A stretch of 64,000 bases of DNA from Enterococcus saccharolyticus subsp. saccharolyticus (GTDB taxonomy: Bacteria; Bacillota; Bacilli; Lactobacillales; Enterococcaceae), in the NCBI RefSeq assembly GCF_029023825.1, contig NZ_CP118957.1:961501-1025500 (forward strand), in the 5' to 3' direction. Below the pieces are notes generated by a model. The model made no database searches, was not told the origin of the DNA, and saw nothing but the letters and a program-made list of their open reading frames with translations. Within the stretch, counting starts at the first letter, position 1. Every line of letters starts with the position of its first letter. Below are positions 7,321 through 17,050 of this stretch, piece by piece. A program made the translations under genes and the position numbers.

Positions 7321-8901
7321 ATGAATAATCCAAATTTAAAAGAACAAGTAGATAGCCGTCGCACCTTTGCGATTATTTCCCATCCGGATGCGGGTAAAAC
7401 GACCATTACCGAGCAATTATTGCTTTTTGGGGGCGCGATTCGTCAAGCAGGAACTGTTAAAGGGAAAAAAACAGGAAACTTTGCGAAATCTGACTGGATG
7501 GAAATCGAGAAACAACGTGGAATTTCAGTAACCAGTTCAGTTATGCAATTCGATTATCAAAATAAACGCGTAAATATTTTGGATACACCCGGACATGAGG
7601 ATTTCTCAGAAGATACGTATCGAACGTTAATGGCAGTGGATAGTGCAGTCATGGTTATTGACAGTGCCAAAGGGATTGAAGCACAAACGAAGAAATTATT
7701 CCAAGTTGTTAAACGCCGCGGTATTCCTATTTTTACGTTTATTAATAAATTAGACCGTGATGGACGTGAACCATTAGAATTATTAGAGGAATTAGAAGAG
7801 TTGTTAGATATCGAATCTTATCCAATGAACTGGCCAATTGGTATGGGGAAAGGGATGGAAGGCTTATATGATATTTACAACAATCGTGTGGAGTTGTACC
7901 GTCCAGAAAACTATGATGGCGAACGTTTGATTCCATTAGATGAAAATGGAGAAATTCCAGCATCTCATCCATTGACAGAGCAAAGTATTTATACACAAGT
8001 TTTAGAAGAAGTAGAATTGTTAAAAGAAGCGGGCGATGAATTTGATACAGAGAAAATTGCGCGCGGCGAACAAACGCCGGTTTTCTTTGGTTCTGCCTTA
8101 ACTAACTTTGGGGTACAAACATTCCTAGAAACCTTTTTACAATTTGCACCAGCACCATATGCACATAAAACAATGGACGACCAAATGATTAGTCCGTATG
8201 AAGAAGAATTCTCTGGTTTCGTCTTTAAAATTCAAGCCAATATGAATCCTGCTCACCGTGACCGAATTGCTTTTGTTCGTGTCTGTTCAGGAACGTTTGA
8301 GCGTGGGATGGATGTAGCGTTAGAGCGTACTGGCAAAAAAATGAAATTGAGTAATGTGACGCAATTTATGGCAGATTCCCGTGAAAACGTTCAAGAAGCT
8401 GTTGCAGGAGATATTATTGGGGTCTACGATACAGGAAATTATCAAATTGGTGACACCTTATATGAAGGGAAATTAAAAGTTGCGTATGAAGAATTACCTT
8501 CATTTACACCAGAACTATTTATGAAAGTTACTGCTAAAAATGTGATGAAACAAAAATCATTCCATAAAGGTATCTATCAATTAGTTCAAGAAGGGGCAAT
8601 TCAGTTATATAAAACATATTTAACTGATGAATATATTATTGGTGCTGTTGGTCAACTCCAATTTGAAGTTTTCCAACATCGTATGTTAAATGAATACAAT
8701 TCTGAAGTCATTATGACACCTATGGGAAATAAAATTGCGCGTTGGATTGAACCAGAAGACTTAGATGAACGTATGAGTTCTAGTCGTAACATCTTAGCAA
8801 AAGACCGTTTTGATCAACCATTATTCTTGTTTGAAAACCAATTTGCGGAGCGTTGGTTTGCTGACAAGTATCCAAATGTGAAATTGAAGAGTTTGATGTA
8901 G
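7321..8901 (+). CDS. prfC: Peptide chain release factor 3 (RF3)
   Basis: A translational GTPase of 526 residues that recycles RF1/RF2 from the ribosome after termination. G1 is SHPDAGKTT (near residue 20), G2/switch I includes [14 protein letters not shown]3 is [13 protein letters not shown] and G4 is [12 protein letters not shown]. The [10 protein letters not shown] and [14 protein letters not shown] segments match RF3 domains 2-3. The length is normal. ATG 7321 lies 16 bases after AAAGGA, which is long, but no other in-frame standard start fits the family N-terminus. A possible -10 TATACT is at 7250-7255. Single-gene transcript. Confidence 0.95.
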   Translation: MNNPNLKEQVDSRRTFAIISHPDAGKTTITEQLLLFGGAIRQAGTVKGKKTGNFAKSDWMEIEKQRGISVTSSVMQFDYQNKRVNILDTPGHEDFSEDTYRTLMAVDSAVMVIDSAKGIEAQTKKLFQVVKRRGIPIFTFINKLDRDGREPLELLEELEELLDIESYPMNWPIGMGKGMEGLYDIYNNRVELYRPENYDGERLIPLDENGEIPASHPLTEQSIYTQVLEEVELLKEAGDEFDTEKIARGEQTPVFFGSALTNFGVQTFLETFLQFAPAPYAHKTMDDQMISPYEEEFSGFVFKIQANMNPAHRDRIAFVRVCSGTFERGMDVALERTGKKMKLSNVTQFMADSRENVQEAVAGDIIGVYDTGNYQIGDTLYEGKLKVAYEELPSFTPELFMKVTAKNVMKQKSFHKGIYQLVQEGAIQLYKTYLTDEYIIGAVGQLQFEVFQHRMLNEYNSEVIMTPMGNKIARWIEPEDLDERMSSSRNILAKDRFDQPLFLFENQFAERWFADKYPNVKLKSLM

Positions 8902-8927
8902 GATATTGTTGAAGATTATTCAAACTT

Positions 8928-8970
8928 ACACCTTTTTTATGTCAAGTTAGGCGTAAAAAAGGTGTTTTTT
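8928..8970 (+). terminator. Terminator after prfC
   Basis: A long stem, ACACCTTTTTTA paired with TAAAAAAGGTGT (8928-8939 and 8954-8965), is followed by TTTTT. Confidence 0.85.
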
Positions 8971-9038
8971 CAGTTGTTTGACAGATAAATTGCGTATTTA
9001 TCCATGAACAAATTTTGAATAGACGACAAGGAGAAATA

Positions 9039-9733
9039 ATGAGAGAGAAATTAGCAGAACTAGGCAATCAAAATCGATATACGTTTCAAGGGAAGTTTCA
9101 GTTTTATGGGTACCAAGGAACGGGCACTTTAACCGTTATTATGAAGAATTCCAACATCCTACTTTTATGATAGCTGACTTAAAAGTTTTTCAAAAAGGAA
9201 CATTTGAATTGATAGCCGATCATTTATGGATGAATTTAACGAAACAATTTTTAACCTATGGCTGGTTAGAAAAAGGGGATGTCCTTCAATTTGATGGACG
9301 AATAACAGATGATCAAAGTAAACAAGAAAAAATCTACGATATTGAACAACCTACCAAAGTCAGCATAGTTAGAAATGGGGTCGAACTTATGCCGGACTTT
9401 GTTTTATTGAAAAAAACATATGCTGATTTAGTCAAAGAAATTAAAGAACACAATAAAGAATATTATGCGGCTAGAGATTTTATTGATGCAACGTATTTAA
9501 CCATTCAGCATTGGCCTAAATTGCAAGTGATAATGATGATTGATGAGCAACCATATACCCAAGAAGAGTTTAAACAACGTTATTTTGATAGAGATGCACT
9601 TATCGAACTACATAACAGCGATAAAGTACTAAAACGAATATTTTATAATGGTGAAGTGAAATCAGAAAATATCATCTCAGAAAGTGATATTAATGCGTAT
9701 TTTGAAAAACAAGATTTTTCGCAATTCTTTTAA
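9039..9733 (+). pseudogene. Frameshifted gene of an unnamed conserved family (DHLW-motif protein)
   Basis: ATG 9039 has a strong AAGGAG site and opens a frame of 43 codons (MREKLAELGNQNRYTFQGKF...) that stops at 9168-9170. The downstream 188-codon frame is shifted by -1. Read back without a stop it gives FNRYYEEFQHPTFMIADLKV and then the DHLWMNLTKQF and KGDVLQFDGRI segments. I recall this pattern in a streptococcal/enterococcal protein family of unknown role that often occurs on mobile elements. An indel near 9110-9130 would restore a protein of about 230 residues. Either the gene is broken or the assembly has a one-base error. Confidence 0.6.
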
Positions 9734-9787
9734 TTAATTGCGAAAAAAGCTTGTATACTCTAAAATATTTTTAAAGGAGTGAATGAA

Positions 9788-10303
9788 ATGGCGAGCCAAT
9801 TAACAGTCACGATTGTTTTCAATGGAAAAGAAATTTCCAATAGTTTAGACCCAGCAACTATCGAAACTGTTGCAGAGGCAGAAAAGATTGTCAATGAAGC
9901 AATCGAGACGTTTATTCAACGGTATAAATTAAATGATCTACTCGCGCAAAAGGTCCGAAAAGAATCCTATTGGAATAAAGAAGAATTTCTACAAATGAAT
10001 GAAGAAGATAAATACAGTCTGACCCATTCAAAAGAAATTTATGAATTATTTCAACGCTATCTAAACGAAAGTCATATGGAAAAAGCACAAGCCGTTCGTT
10101 TAGCAAAAGAAAATATTGCCAATTATTATCAATTAATTACTGATTTAGAGCATGAAGGCTATGCGCGAGACGTAGCGAAACAGATTGTTGACAACAGCCC
10201 ACGAAGAAAAGAACGGTTGGAATTTGCAGTGATGGTATTAGGTGATAAAGGGTATCCCAAACACCAACAAGAAATTGCGGAACTAAGAGGGTTTTATGCA
10301 TAA
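9788..10303 (+). CDS. Conserved protein of unknown function
   Basis: A 171-residue, charged, helical, soluble protein with no signal or membrane segment. It starts with a small beta-like region (SQLTVTIVFNGKEI) and continues as amphipathic helices rich in Glu and Lys. ATG 9788 has AAAGGAG (9773-9779) at correct spacing; GTG 9779 lies inside that site and is unlikely. It follows the frameshifted gene by 54 bp and may share its transcript. I do not recognise a family. Confidence 0.6.
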   Translation: MASQLTVTIVFNGKEISNSLDPATIETVAEAEKIVNEAIETFIQRYKLNDLLAQKVRKESYWNKEEFLQMNEEDKYSLTHSKEIYELFQRYLNESHMEKAQAVRLAKENIANYYQLITDLEHEGYARDVAKQIVDNSPRRKERLEFAVMVLGDKGYPKHQQEIAELRGFYA

Positions 10304-10342
10304 TAAAAAAGAGTGGGACATCATTGTCCGCACTCTTTTTTA
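10304..10342. terminator. Bidirectional terminator between convergent genes
   Basis: AAAAAAGAGTGGGACA pairs with TGTCCGCACTCTTTTT around a TCAT loop (10305-10340). It has A-runs on one side and T-runs on the other, so it can serve the + gene at 9788 and the - gene at 10343. Confidence 0.85.
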
Positions 10343-10651
10343 TTATTCCACAGGTAACGCCTTAGGAATAGATATTTCAATAAACTCACTGTCTTCCAAA
10401 ATTGTAATATCTTCTTCAGAATACAATTCAGAAGGAATCTTCGCTAAAAAGTGATTCTTTATTTCTTCAACTTCTTCTGGGTGAACTCTTCTCTTGTTAT
10501 TTACAATTACAATTTCATTATGGAGCGGTGCTTCTGTATAAATAACAGTAGTGTTACCAGCAGTAAAAACTTTGACTAATGAAGCATCAGTATTCTCAAG
10601 TTGTTGCTTTACTAATCGAGAGTGGCTATTCGTTACATTTACCAACTTCAT
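10343..10651 (-). CDS. DUF1827-like conserved protein
   Basis: A 102-residue soluble protein beginning MKLVNVTNSHSRLV and containing FTAGNTTVIYTEAP and HNEIVIVNNKRRV, a pattern I associate with the DUF1827 family of lactic-acid bacteria; no function is established. I chose the ATG at 10651 because AGGTGA is well placed for it; an in-frame GTG three codons upstream (10660) lies in the ribosome site. It is convergent with the upstream gene and lies downstream of clpE on the same strand, separated from it by a terminator. Confidence 0.65.
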   Translation of the reverse strand: MKLVNVTNSHSRLVKQQLENTDASLVKVFTAGNTTVIYTEAPLHNEIVIVNNKRRVHPEEVEEIKNHFLAKIPSELYSEEDITILEDSEFIEISIPKALPVE

Positions 10652-10733
10652 ATCGCTCACCTCACATTCTCTTGTCTATAAGTCAATTATATTTTTTTTT
10701 CAAAGAAATATAAAGTATTATCTCTTAAAAAAG

Positions 10734-10777
10734 TAAAAAAAGTTGGTCAAAACATAGGGATTGACCAACTTTTTTTC
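10734..10777 (-). terminator. clpE terminator
   Basis: The stem AGTTGGTCAA/TTGACCAACT (10741-10750 with 10761-10770) has A/T runs on both sides and so could act in both directions. It starts 16 bases beyond the clpE stop. Confidence 0.8.
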
Positions 10778-10792
10778 GATAAGAAATCTATT

Positions 10793-13006
10793 TTATTCTT
10801 TTTCATTAGAAGCTTCATTTTTCGCTGTGATAATGACTTTGTCTTCATCGTTTAGAGTAGCTTCTAGAGTGTGTGCTTGTGGATAGTCTAGATAAAATTC
10901 TGCAATACCATCTTCAATTTGTTCTTGAATGGTGCGACGTAATGGTCGAGCACCCATTGCTGGGTCATAACCCAATTCCACCAATTTTTCTTCGACATCT
11001 TGCGTGACATCAATGTGTAAATGTTGTTGTGCTAACATACCATTCACTTCGTCTAACATTAAAGCAACAATCTTCAATAGATTTTCTTTGCTTAATGCCT
11101 TAAATTCGATGATACCATCAAATCGATTCAAAAATTCTGGTGTGAAGTAATGGTGCAATTGGTTCAAGACAGAACGAGTAATTCCTTCTCTGGCAGCCGC
11201 AAAACCAACATTGGCTTCAACTTTACCTGTTCCAGCATTACTTGTCATAATGATTAACGTATCTTTAAAGCTGACAGTTCTTCCTTGGGCATCTGTCAAA
11301 CGGCCATCCTCTAGAATTTGTAAGAACATATGCAGCACATCAGGATGAGCTTTTTCGACTTCATCTAATAGGATTAAACTGTATGGATTGCGACGAACTT
11401 TTTCCGTTAATTGACCGGCTTCTTCATAGCCTACATAACCTGGAGGAGAACCGATTAATTTTGAAATACTATGTTTTTCCATGTACTCTGACATATCAAA
11501 ACGAATCATTGACTCTTCCGAACCAAACATTTCATAAGCTAACTGTTTCGCCAGTTCCGTTTTTCCGACGCCTGTTGGTCCTACGAATAAGAAAGAACCA
11601 ATTGGACGATTTTTCTTGCCAAGCCCAACACGATTTCGACGAATCGCTTTGGCTACTTTATCGATGGCTTCATCTTGACCAATCACATGTTGTTTTAAGT
11701 CATTGGCTAAGTTTTTCAATTGAGTTTGTTCTTTTTCTTTGAGTTCACCAACGGGAATACCGGTGCGTTCTTCAACGATATTTTCCATGATTTTCTCATT
11801 AATGATAGGTGTCTCTTCATCCGATACTTGGCGTTCTTTCATTTGTTGGAGTTTATTGATTTGATCACGATAATACGCAGCCTTTTCAAAATCTTCTTCT
11901 TGAGAAGCTTGTTGTTTTTGTTGTTGCGCATCTGCTAATTTTTTATCAATTACTTTTGGATCGACAAATTGAATCGTTAAGTTTTCTTTTGAACCTGCTT
12001 CATCTAATAAGTCAATTGCTTTATCTGGTAAAAAGCGATCTTGAATATATCGATTAGAAAGAACCGCAGCTGCACGAATGGCTTCGTCTGTATATTTTAC
12101 ATGATGATAATCTTCATAGCGTGGTTGCAAACCTTTCAAAATAGTAATGGTTTCTTCAACAGAAGGTTCATCTACACGCACCGGTTGCATTCTACGTTCT
12201 AGTGCGGCATCTTTTTCAATGATTCGATATTCGCTAAGGGTCGTAGCACCGACCATTTGAAGTTCGCCACGAGCTAATGCGGGTTTTAAAATGTTTCCGG
12301 CATCTAAATTACCGTCGCCAGCGTTACCCGCACCAACGATTTCATGAACTTCATCAATGAACAAGATGATATTTTCAGCTTGTTTGATTTCTTCAATTAG
12401 TTTTTGTACACGTTCTTCAAATTGTCCACGAATACCTGTTCCTTGAACTAAAGAAGCGACATCTAAACGGATGACTTCTTTATCTAATAATTTTTGTGGT
12501 ACATCGCCATCAACAATTTTTTGTGCCAAACCTTCAACCACAGCCGTTTTTCCAACACCAGGTTCGCCGATTAACACAGGGTTATTTTTCGTACGACGAT
12601 TTAAAATTTCAATGACACGTTTAATTTCTGCGTCACGTCCCACAACTGGATCGATTTCGCCGTCGCGTGCTTGTTGTGTAATATTGATGCCGTATTCACC
12701 TAAAATTCCAGGTGTATTGTTGAGAGGTGGTTGTCCACCATTAAAGTTATTTTGATTTCCACCAGTTTGGGTCGGTGGTGTCTGATTGTACGAAGGTGTT
12801 CCTGGTTGCATTTGTTGAGACATTTGTCTAAACAAATCATCTAGACTACCAAAGCCAAACGGATCTTGAGGCATCGCATTTGTTGTTTGTTGACCTTTAA
12901 TTTTTTGGTAACAACTTTGACAATAGTCAATTTGTTTTCGTTGTCCACCGACATTTGCATATAAATGAATTGTTGCTTCATTTTTTCCACAGTTTTGGCA
13001 AAGCAT
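10793..13006 (-). CDS. clpE: ATP-dependent Clp protease ATP-binding subunit ClpE
   Basis: A 737-residue HSP100 AAA+ unfoldase that delivers misfolded proteins to ClpP during heat stress. The N-terminal zinc finger has C3-x2-C6 and C29-x2-C32, the hallmark of ClpE against ClpC. A Gln/Pro/Asn-rich linker (about residues 60-100) follows, then AAA domain 1 with Walker A GEPGVGKT and Walker [10 protein letters not shown], a UVR-like coiled region ([15 protein letters not shown]), and AAA domain 2 with GPTGVGKT and [10 protein letters not shown]. The length is normal. A CtsR operator overlaps the promoter region, so heat induction is expected. Confidence 0.95.
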   Translation of the reverse strand: MLCQNCGKNEATIHLYANVGGQRKQIDYCQSCYQKIKGQQTTNAMPQDPFGFGSLDDLFRQMSQQMQPGTPSYNQTPPTQTGGNQNNFNGGQPPLNNTPGILGEYGINITQQARDGEIDPVVGRDAEIKRVIEILNRRTKNNPVLIGEPGVGKTAVVEGLAQKIVDGDVPQKLLDKEVIRLDVASLVQGTGIRGQFEERVQKLIEEIKQAENIILFIDEVHEIVGAGNAGDGNLDAGNILKPALARGELQMVGATTLSEYRIIEKDAALERRMQPVRVDEPSVEETITILKGLQPRYEDYHHVKYTDEAIRAAAVLSNRYIQDRFLPDKAIDLLDEAGSKENLTIQFVDPKVIDKKLADAQQQKQQASQEEDFEKAAYYRDQINKLQQMKERQVSDEETPIINEKIMENIVEERTGIPVGELKEKEQTQLKNLANDLKQHVIGQDEAIDKVAKAIRRNRVGLGKKNRPIGSFLFVGPTGVGKTELAKQLAYEMFGSEESMIRFDMSEYMEKHSISKLIGSPPGYVGYEEAGQLTEKVRRNPYSLILLDEVEKAHPDVLHMFLQILEDGRLTDAQGRTVSFKDTLIIMTSNAGTGKVEANVGFAAAREGITRSVLNQLHHYFTPEFLNRFDGIIEFKALSKENLLKIVALMLDEVNGMLAQQHLHIDVTQDVEEKLVELGYDPAMGARPLRRTIQEQIEDGIAEFYLDYPQAHTLEATLNDEDKVIITAKNEASNEKE

Positions 13007-13077
13007 CGTGTCTCACGACCTTTCATATAGTTTTGTCTCTTGTAGTGAGTGTTAAGGAAAAAGGAGGGATATATTTA

Positions 13078-13131
13078 ATTGACCAACTTTGACCTTTAAT
13101 CATATTATACAATCTTTTAGTGGATATGCAA
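13078..13131 (-). promoter_or_regulatory. clpE promoter with CtsR operator
   Basis: On the minus strand GGTCAAA-GTT-GGTCAAT (13094 to 13078) is the tandem heptad recognised by CtsR (GGTCAAA nnn GGTCAAA, one mismatch). It lies just downstream of a -10 TATAAT (13109-13104) and a weaker -35 TTGCAT (13131-13126), 16 bp apart. CtsR bound here would block clearance by polymerase; heat inactivation of CtsR would induce clpE. Confidence 0.85.
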
Positions 13132-13210
13132 GTATTTGAATTTGCAGTTTTCATAAAAAGAACTATAATTTCTAAGAGAGAAAAATTATCAGAACTAAAG
13201 GGGAATAACT

Positions 13211-13402
13211 ATGGAAAACAATCCTTATATTGATTTATTAGATAAATTAAAAAAAGGTGAAATCGAAGAAATTGTTGTAGAAAAAGAGGCGTTTTTTACG
13301 TTTCGAGAGGTTTGGATTGACCGAGAAGACCGCACATCTTTTGTTGGTGAAGCAGGTTTAAATGGGAAAATTATTTATCGTTATGAAGCGGATTCTAAGT
13401 AA
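13211..13402 (+). CDS. Small conserved protein of unknown function
   Basis: A 63-residue acidic soluble protein with alternating strands (EEIVVEKEAFFTFREVWI, GKIIYRYEADS) suggesting a compact beta-rich fold. AAGGGG precedes ATG 13211. It sits alone between divergent clpE and ptsHI. I cannot assign a family or function. Confidence 0.6.
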   Translation: MENNPYIDLLDKLKKGEIEEIVVEKEAFFTFREVWIDREDRTSFVGEAGLNGKIIYRYEADSK

Positions 13403-13574
13403 AAAGCAATTTTCGCAAGTATTTGAGGATTTATTTAGGAAAACGGTTGTCTAACTAACAAAAAAATGGTAATCTTAACAATTGAAAGGGTGGTTAAATT
13501 CTGTCTATTAGATAAGAGTTGACAAAAGTAAGCCCTCACAAAAAATTTAGATATCACTAAAGGAGATTGATAAT

Positions 13575-13841
13575 ATGGAAAAGAAAGATTTTCACGTAAT
13601 TGCTGAGACAGGAATTCACGCACGTCCAGCGACTTTATTAGTTCAAACAGCGAGCAAATTTAACTCTGATGTTAACTTAGAGTACAAAGGTAAATCAGTT
13701 AACCTTAAATCAATCATGGGCGTTATGTCTTTAGGTGTTGGCCAAGGTTCTGACGTTACAATTACTGCAGAAGGTGCTGACGAAAAAGAAGCAATCGCTG
13801 CTATCGTTGAAACAATGCAAAAGGAAGGATTGTCTGAATAA
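13575..13841 (+). CDS. ptsH: Phosphocarrier protein HPr
   Basis: An 88-residue general PTS protein. H15 in TGIHARPAT accepts phosphate from enzyme I. S46 in [10 protein letters not shown] is the HPr-kinase site that turns HPr into the CcpA co-repressor, which fits the cre sites at the sugar-acid operon in this window. AAAGGAG sits 8 bases before the ATG. A TTGACA at 13519-13524 is a likely -35 box. The stop overlaps the ptsI start (TAATG). Confidence 0.97.
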   Translation: MEKKDFHVIAETGIHARPATLLVQTASKFNSDVNLEYKGKSVNLKSIMGVMSLGVGQGSDVTITAEGADEKEAIAAIVETMQKEGLSE

Positions 13842-15571
13842 TGGTTGAAATGCTAAAGGGCATTGCGGCAAGTGATGGCGTAGCAGTTGCGAAGGCATAC
13901 CTATTAGTTCAACCTGACTTAACTTTTAAAAAAGTTACAGTTGAAGACACATCTGCTGAAGAAGCTCGTCTAGATGATGCATTAGCTAAATCTACTGAAG
14001 AATTAAAACAAATTCGTGATAAAGCTGCTCAAGCTTTAGGCGAAGAAGAAGCGCAAGTATTTGACGCACATTTAATGGTTCTTAGTGACCCAGAAATGAT
14101 CGGTCAAATCAAGCAAAATATTTCAGACAATAAAGTCAATGCAGAATCTGCGTTAAAAGAAGTTACAGACATGTATATTGGCATGTTTGAAGCAATGGAA
14201 GATAATGCATACATGCAAGAACGTGCTGCGGATATCCGCGACGTTGCTAAGCGTGTATTAGCACATTTATTGCAAGTAATTTTACCTAATCCATCGATGA
14301 TTAATGAAGAAGTTGTTGTGATTGCACATGACTTAACACCGAGTGACACAGCGCAATTAGATCGTAATTTCGTTAAAGCATTCGTTACAAACATTGGTGG
14401 ACGTACTTCTCACTCAGCGATTATGGCTCGTTCTTTAGAGATTCCAGCAATTGTGGGAACAAAAGATATCACTGACAAAGTAAAAGCTGGTGATATTGTA
14501 GCTGTTAACGGTATTGAAGGTGACGTTATTGTCAACCCTACTGAAGAACAAGCTACTGAATTCCACAAAGCTGGCGAAGCTTTCGCTGCTCAAAAAGCAG
14601 AATGGGAAAAACTAAAAAATGCCCAAACTGTTACAGCTGACGGTAAACACATCGAATTAGCAGCAAACATTGGTACACCAAAAGATTTAACTGGTGTTCA
14701 CAACAATGGTGCGGAAGCTATTGGACTTTACCGTACAGAATTCTTGTACATGGATGCTCCAGACTTCCCATCTGAAGAGGACCAATATGAAGCGTATAAA
14801 GCTGTATTGGAAGGCATGGATGGTAAACCTGTAGTTGTTCGTACAATGGATATTGGTGGAGATAAAGAACTACCATATCTACAATTACCACATGAAATGA
14901 ACCCATTCTTGGGATATCGTGCATTACGTATTAGTTTGTCAGAATTAGGCGATGACATGTTCCGTACGCAATTGCGTGCATTGTTACGTTCTTCTGTTCA
15001 TGGACAATTACGTATCATGTTCCCAATGGTTGCAACGCTGAAAGAATTCCGCGCTGCTAAAAAAATGTATGACGAAGAACGTCAAAAATTAGTTGACGAA
15101 GGCGTAGCAGTTGCTGATGATATCCAAGTTGGTATCATGATTGAAATTCCTGCAGCAGCGGTTTTAGCTGACCGTTTTGCGAAAGAAGTTGACTTCTTCA
15201 GTATTGGAACAAATGACTTGATTCAATACACAATGGCAGCAGACCGTATGAACGAACAAGTTTCTTACTTGTATCAACCATATAACCCATCAATTCTACG
15301 TTTAATTAAGAACGTCGTTGATGCAGCTCACGCTGAAGGTAAATGGGCTGGTATGTGTGGAGAAATGGCCGGCGATCAAATGGCTGTTCCATTATTAGTG
15401 GGTATTGGTTTAGATGAGTTCTCAATGAGTGCGACATCTGTTCTAAAAACTCGTAGTCTAATGAAACGTTTAGACACTACTAAAATGCAAGAACTTGCAA
15501 ATCGTGCGCTGAAAGATTGCGACACAATGGAAGAAGTCGTTGCTTTAGTTGAAGAATACGTTGGTGAATAA
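13841..15571 (+). CDS. ptsI: PTS enzyme I (phosphoenolpyruvate-protein phosphotransferase)
   Basis: A 576-residue enzyme that transfers phosphate from PEP to HPr. The phosphorylated histidine is H191 in [13 protein letters not shown]. The PEP-binding half has [44 protein letters not shown]-like and the catalytic-cysteine segment [11 protein letters not shown]. It overlaps ptsH by one base. An alternative ATG three codons in (13850) matches the common [10 protein letters not shown] start. The last gene of the core region before the accessory island. Confidence 0.97.
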   Translation: MVEMLKGIAASDGVAVAKAYLLVQPDLTFKKVTVEDTSAEEARLDDALAKSTEELKQIRDKAAQALGEEEAQVFDAHLMVLSDPEMIGQIKQNISDNKVNAESALKEVTDMYIGMFEAMEDNAYMQERAADIRDVAKRVLAHLLQVILPNPSMINEEVVVIAHDLTPSDTAQLDRNFVKAFVTNIGGRTSHSAIMARSLEIPAIVGTKDITDKVKAGDIVAVNGIEGDVIVNPTEEQATEFHKAGEAFAAQKAEWEKLKNAQTVTADGKHIELAANIGTPKDLTGVHNNGAEAIGLYRTEFLYMDAPDFPSEEDQYEAYKAVLEGMDGKPVVVRTMDIGGDKELPYLQLPHEMNPFLGYRALRISLSELGDDMFRTQLRALLRSSVHGQLRIMFPMVATLKEFRAAKKMYDEERQKLVDEGVAVADDIQVGIMIEIPAAAVLADRFAKEVDFFSIGTNDLIQYTMAADRMNEQVSYLYQPYNPSILRLIKNVVDAAHAEGKWAGMCGEMAGDQMAVPLLVGIGLDEFSMSATSVLKTRSLMKRLDTTKMQELANRALKDCDTMEEVVALVEEYVGE

Positions 15572-15601
15572 GGCTTTTTAAGGTTTTATTCTCAAAAATT
15601 G

Positions 15602-15648
15602 AAAGGCTCTACCTCTCTAATTTTCAGCGGGAGGTAGAGCCTTTTTTT
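15602..15648 (+). terminator. Terminator of ptsHI
   Basis: A long stem, AAAGGCTCTACCTC paired with GAGGTAGAGCCTTT (15602-15615 and 15631-15644), is followed by TTTT. Confidence 0.9.
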
Positions 15649-15676
15649 GTTCTGAAAAAACAACTAAATGCCAAAT

Positions 15677-15692
15677 TAAATGCCATTTGATT
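15677..15692 (+). repeat. 16-bp direct repeat, left copy (candidate att site)
   Basis: TAAATGCCATTTGATT is repeated exactly at 25194-25209, in the same orientation. It begins 29 bases after the ptsHI terminator and ends 8 bases before the integrase stop. A partial copy, ACTAAATGCCA, is at 15663-15673. The position next to an integrase tail is the usual one for an attachment site. Confidence 0.6.
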
Positions 15693-15699
15693 CTTTTTT

Positions 15700-15883
15700 T
15701 TAGAAACTAGCAAATTTCGCTAACTTATCCGCTGTAGCAATTTTTTGTTTTTGACTAACATGCGTGTAGATATTATTGGTTATTTCGATAGAAGCATGCC
15801 CAAGGATTTCTTGAGCTTCTTTCATATCTATGCCAGCTTGATACAACATAGAAGTGTATTTCGCAAGTGAAAAGTGAACCATA
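15700..15883 (-). pseudogene. Tyrosine recombinase (integrase) C-terminal remnant, fused to an istB start
   Basis: The frame ending at 15700 contains SMLYQAGIDMKEAQEILGHA and ITNNIYTHVSQ, the end of a phage/ICE tyrosine recombinase with the catalytic GH(A) histidine and the nucleophile Tyr in IYTHVS. The rest of the integrase is missing. The open frame continues to an ATG at 15951, but its first 22 codons (MTTKEQVIQMCKDLRLPSIR) are the start of an IS21-family IstB. The ORF is therefore a chimera, joined at about 15883, and not a functional gene. Confidence 0.7.
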
Positions 15884-16656
15884 ACTAATTTTCGTATACT
15901 TGGTAATCTAAGATCTTTACACATTTGAATAACTTGTTCCTTCGTTGTCATGATGAAGTGACCTCCTCTAATTGATTAAATAATGCGGCATATGCCATCA
16001 TGTTATCTTCCGCCTGCTTAGTAATATCGTCATGCTGCATTGAATGACCTTCATTTGGTAGAGATTGTTCGCATAGAAACAATATTCTTTCTGTCGAAAC
16101 ATGATCTAACCGGATAGCTTTAAGCTGGTCAATGGCACTTATCACTTCATCAATATTGTTATTCATTTGTATATAAAAGAGTAACTCTAGAAATTCTTTT
16201 TCTTTTCCTATATAATGTTCGTAGTAGATATTTTTTATTTTTGTTGGTGCTTGCCTCAAACATTCACTTTGGGCGATAGCACCTTTTTTCTTTCAAATGT
16301 TTTTAAATAATGATTAATATCCATAATCCATTGATGCAATCCCCAACATCGCTCATGTGTAGCGACGAGTTCACCTTCCACAAATAACTTTATTTTCTTT
16401 GCACCTACTTTGGCCTTAATATACTTTCCAACATGTCCCTCGGGGACAGAATAATGATTTTGCTTAAAAACAATCGTGCTATATTTGTTAACTCGTACCT
16501 CTACTATATCTGCTGGATCAAAGGGTGAAATAGCTGGTCTAGATTGCATTGCTTCTTGACCCAATAATTCATGATGTGGCACTTTATGTTCGTGATGAGT
16601 TCTTTTATTTAGTTTTTCTAACGTTGTTTCTAAGTGTATACTTGCTTCATTTGGAT
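15884..16656 (-). mobile_element. IS21-family remnant: istA 3' part (frameshifted) and istB start
   Basis: Reading leftward, codons from about 16656 encode the C-terminal third of an IstA transposase (SVPEGHVGKYIKAKVGAKK, ATHERCWGLHQWIMDINHYL). The frame shifts once in a poly-A run near 16287: adding one A restores KKGAIAQSECLRQAPTKI. It then continues to the istA stop, which overlaps the istB ATG (15948-15951), as in intact IS21 elements. istB is cut after about 22 codons by the integrase fragment. The upstream part of istA is cut by the IS3 element. Non-functional. Confidence 0.75.
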
Positions 16657-16724
16657 AGGTTACACTGGACTAGACAGAAAAAATAAGGTGTGTACAATAA
16701 GAGAAAACACCTGGAGGAAAAATT

Positions 16725-17015
16725 ATGTCAAAACGTCAAAGAAGAACCTATTCAAAAGAATTTAAACAACAAATGGTAGATTTGTACAATGCTGGGAAAC
16801 CGCGAGCAGAAATCGTTCGGGAATATGAATTAACCCCCTCAGCTTTTGATAAATGGGTCAAACAAGCCAATACAACAGGATCATTCAAAGAAAAAGACAA
16901 CCTAACCCCTGAACAAAAAGAATTAGCTGCTTTACGAAAAAGAAATCAACAGTTAGAAATGGAGAATGATATTTTAAAGCAAGCGGCGCTGATATTCGGA
17001 CGAAACGACAAGTAA
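16725..17015 (+). CDS. IS3-family transposase OrfA (helix-turn-helix)
   Basis: A 96-residue DNA-binding protein. KRQRRTYSKEFKQQMVDLY and the HTH around REYELTPSAFDKWVKQ are followed by a leucine-zipper-like coil (ALRKRNQQLEMENDILKQAA) at residues 66-88 used for dimerisation with OrfAB. TGGAGG precedes the ATG. The orfB frame is -1 relative to this one, so an OrfAB fusion by programmed -1 frameshifting near the 3' end is expected. Confidence 0.88.
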   Translation: MSKRQRRTYSKEFKQQMVDLYNAGKPRAEIVREYELTPSAFDKWVKQANTTGSFKEKDNLTPEQKELAALRKRNQQLEMENDILKQAALIFGRNDK

Positions 17016-17050
17016 TTGATGCCAACAAGCACAAATACTCTATATCAGCG

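Noticed and set aside
11383-11938. Two + strand ORFs (119 and 72 codons) opposite clpE
   Set aside because: They are antisense shadows of the conserved AAA domains of clpE, with no ribosome site.
13541-13558. -10 box for the ptsHI promoter
   Set aside because: TTGACA at 13519 is clear, but no good TATAAT lies 16-18 bp after it (AAAAAT at best), so I did not call the promoter as a separate feature.
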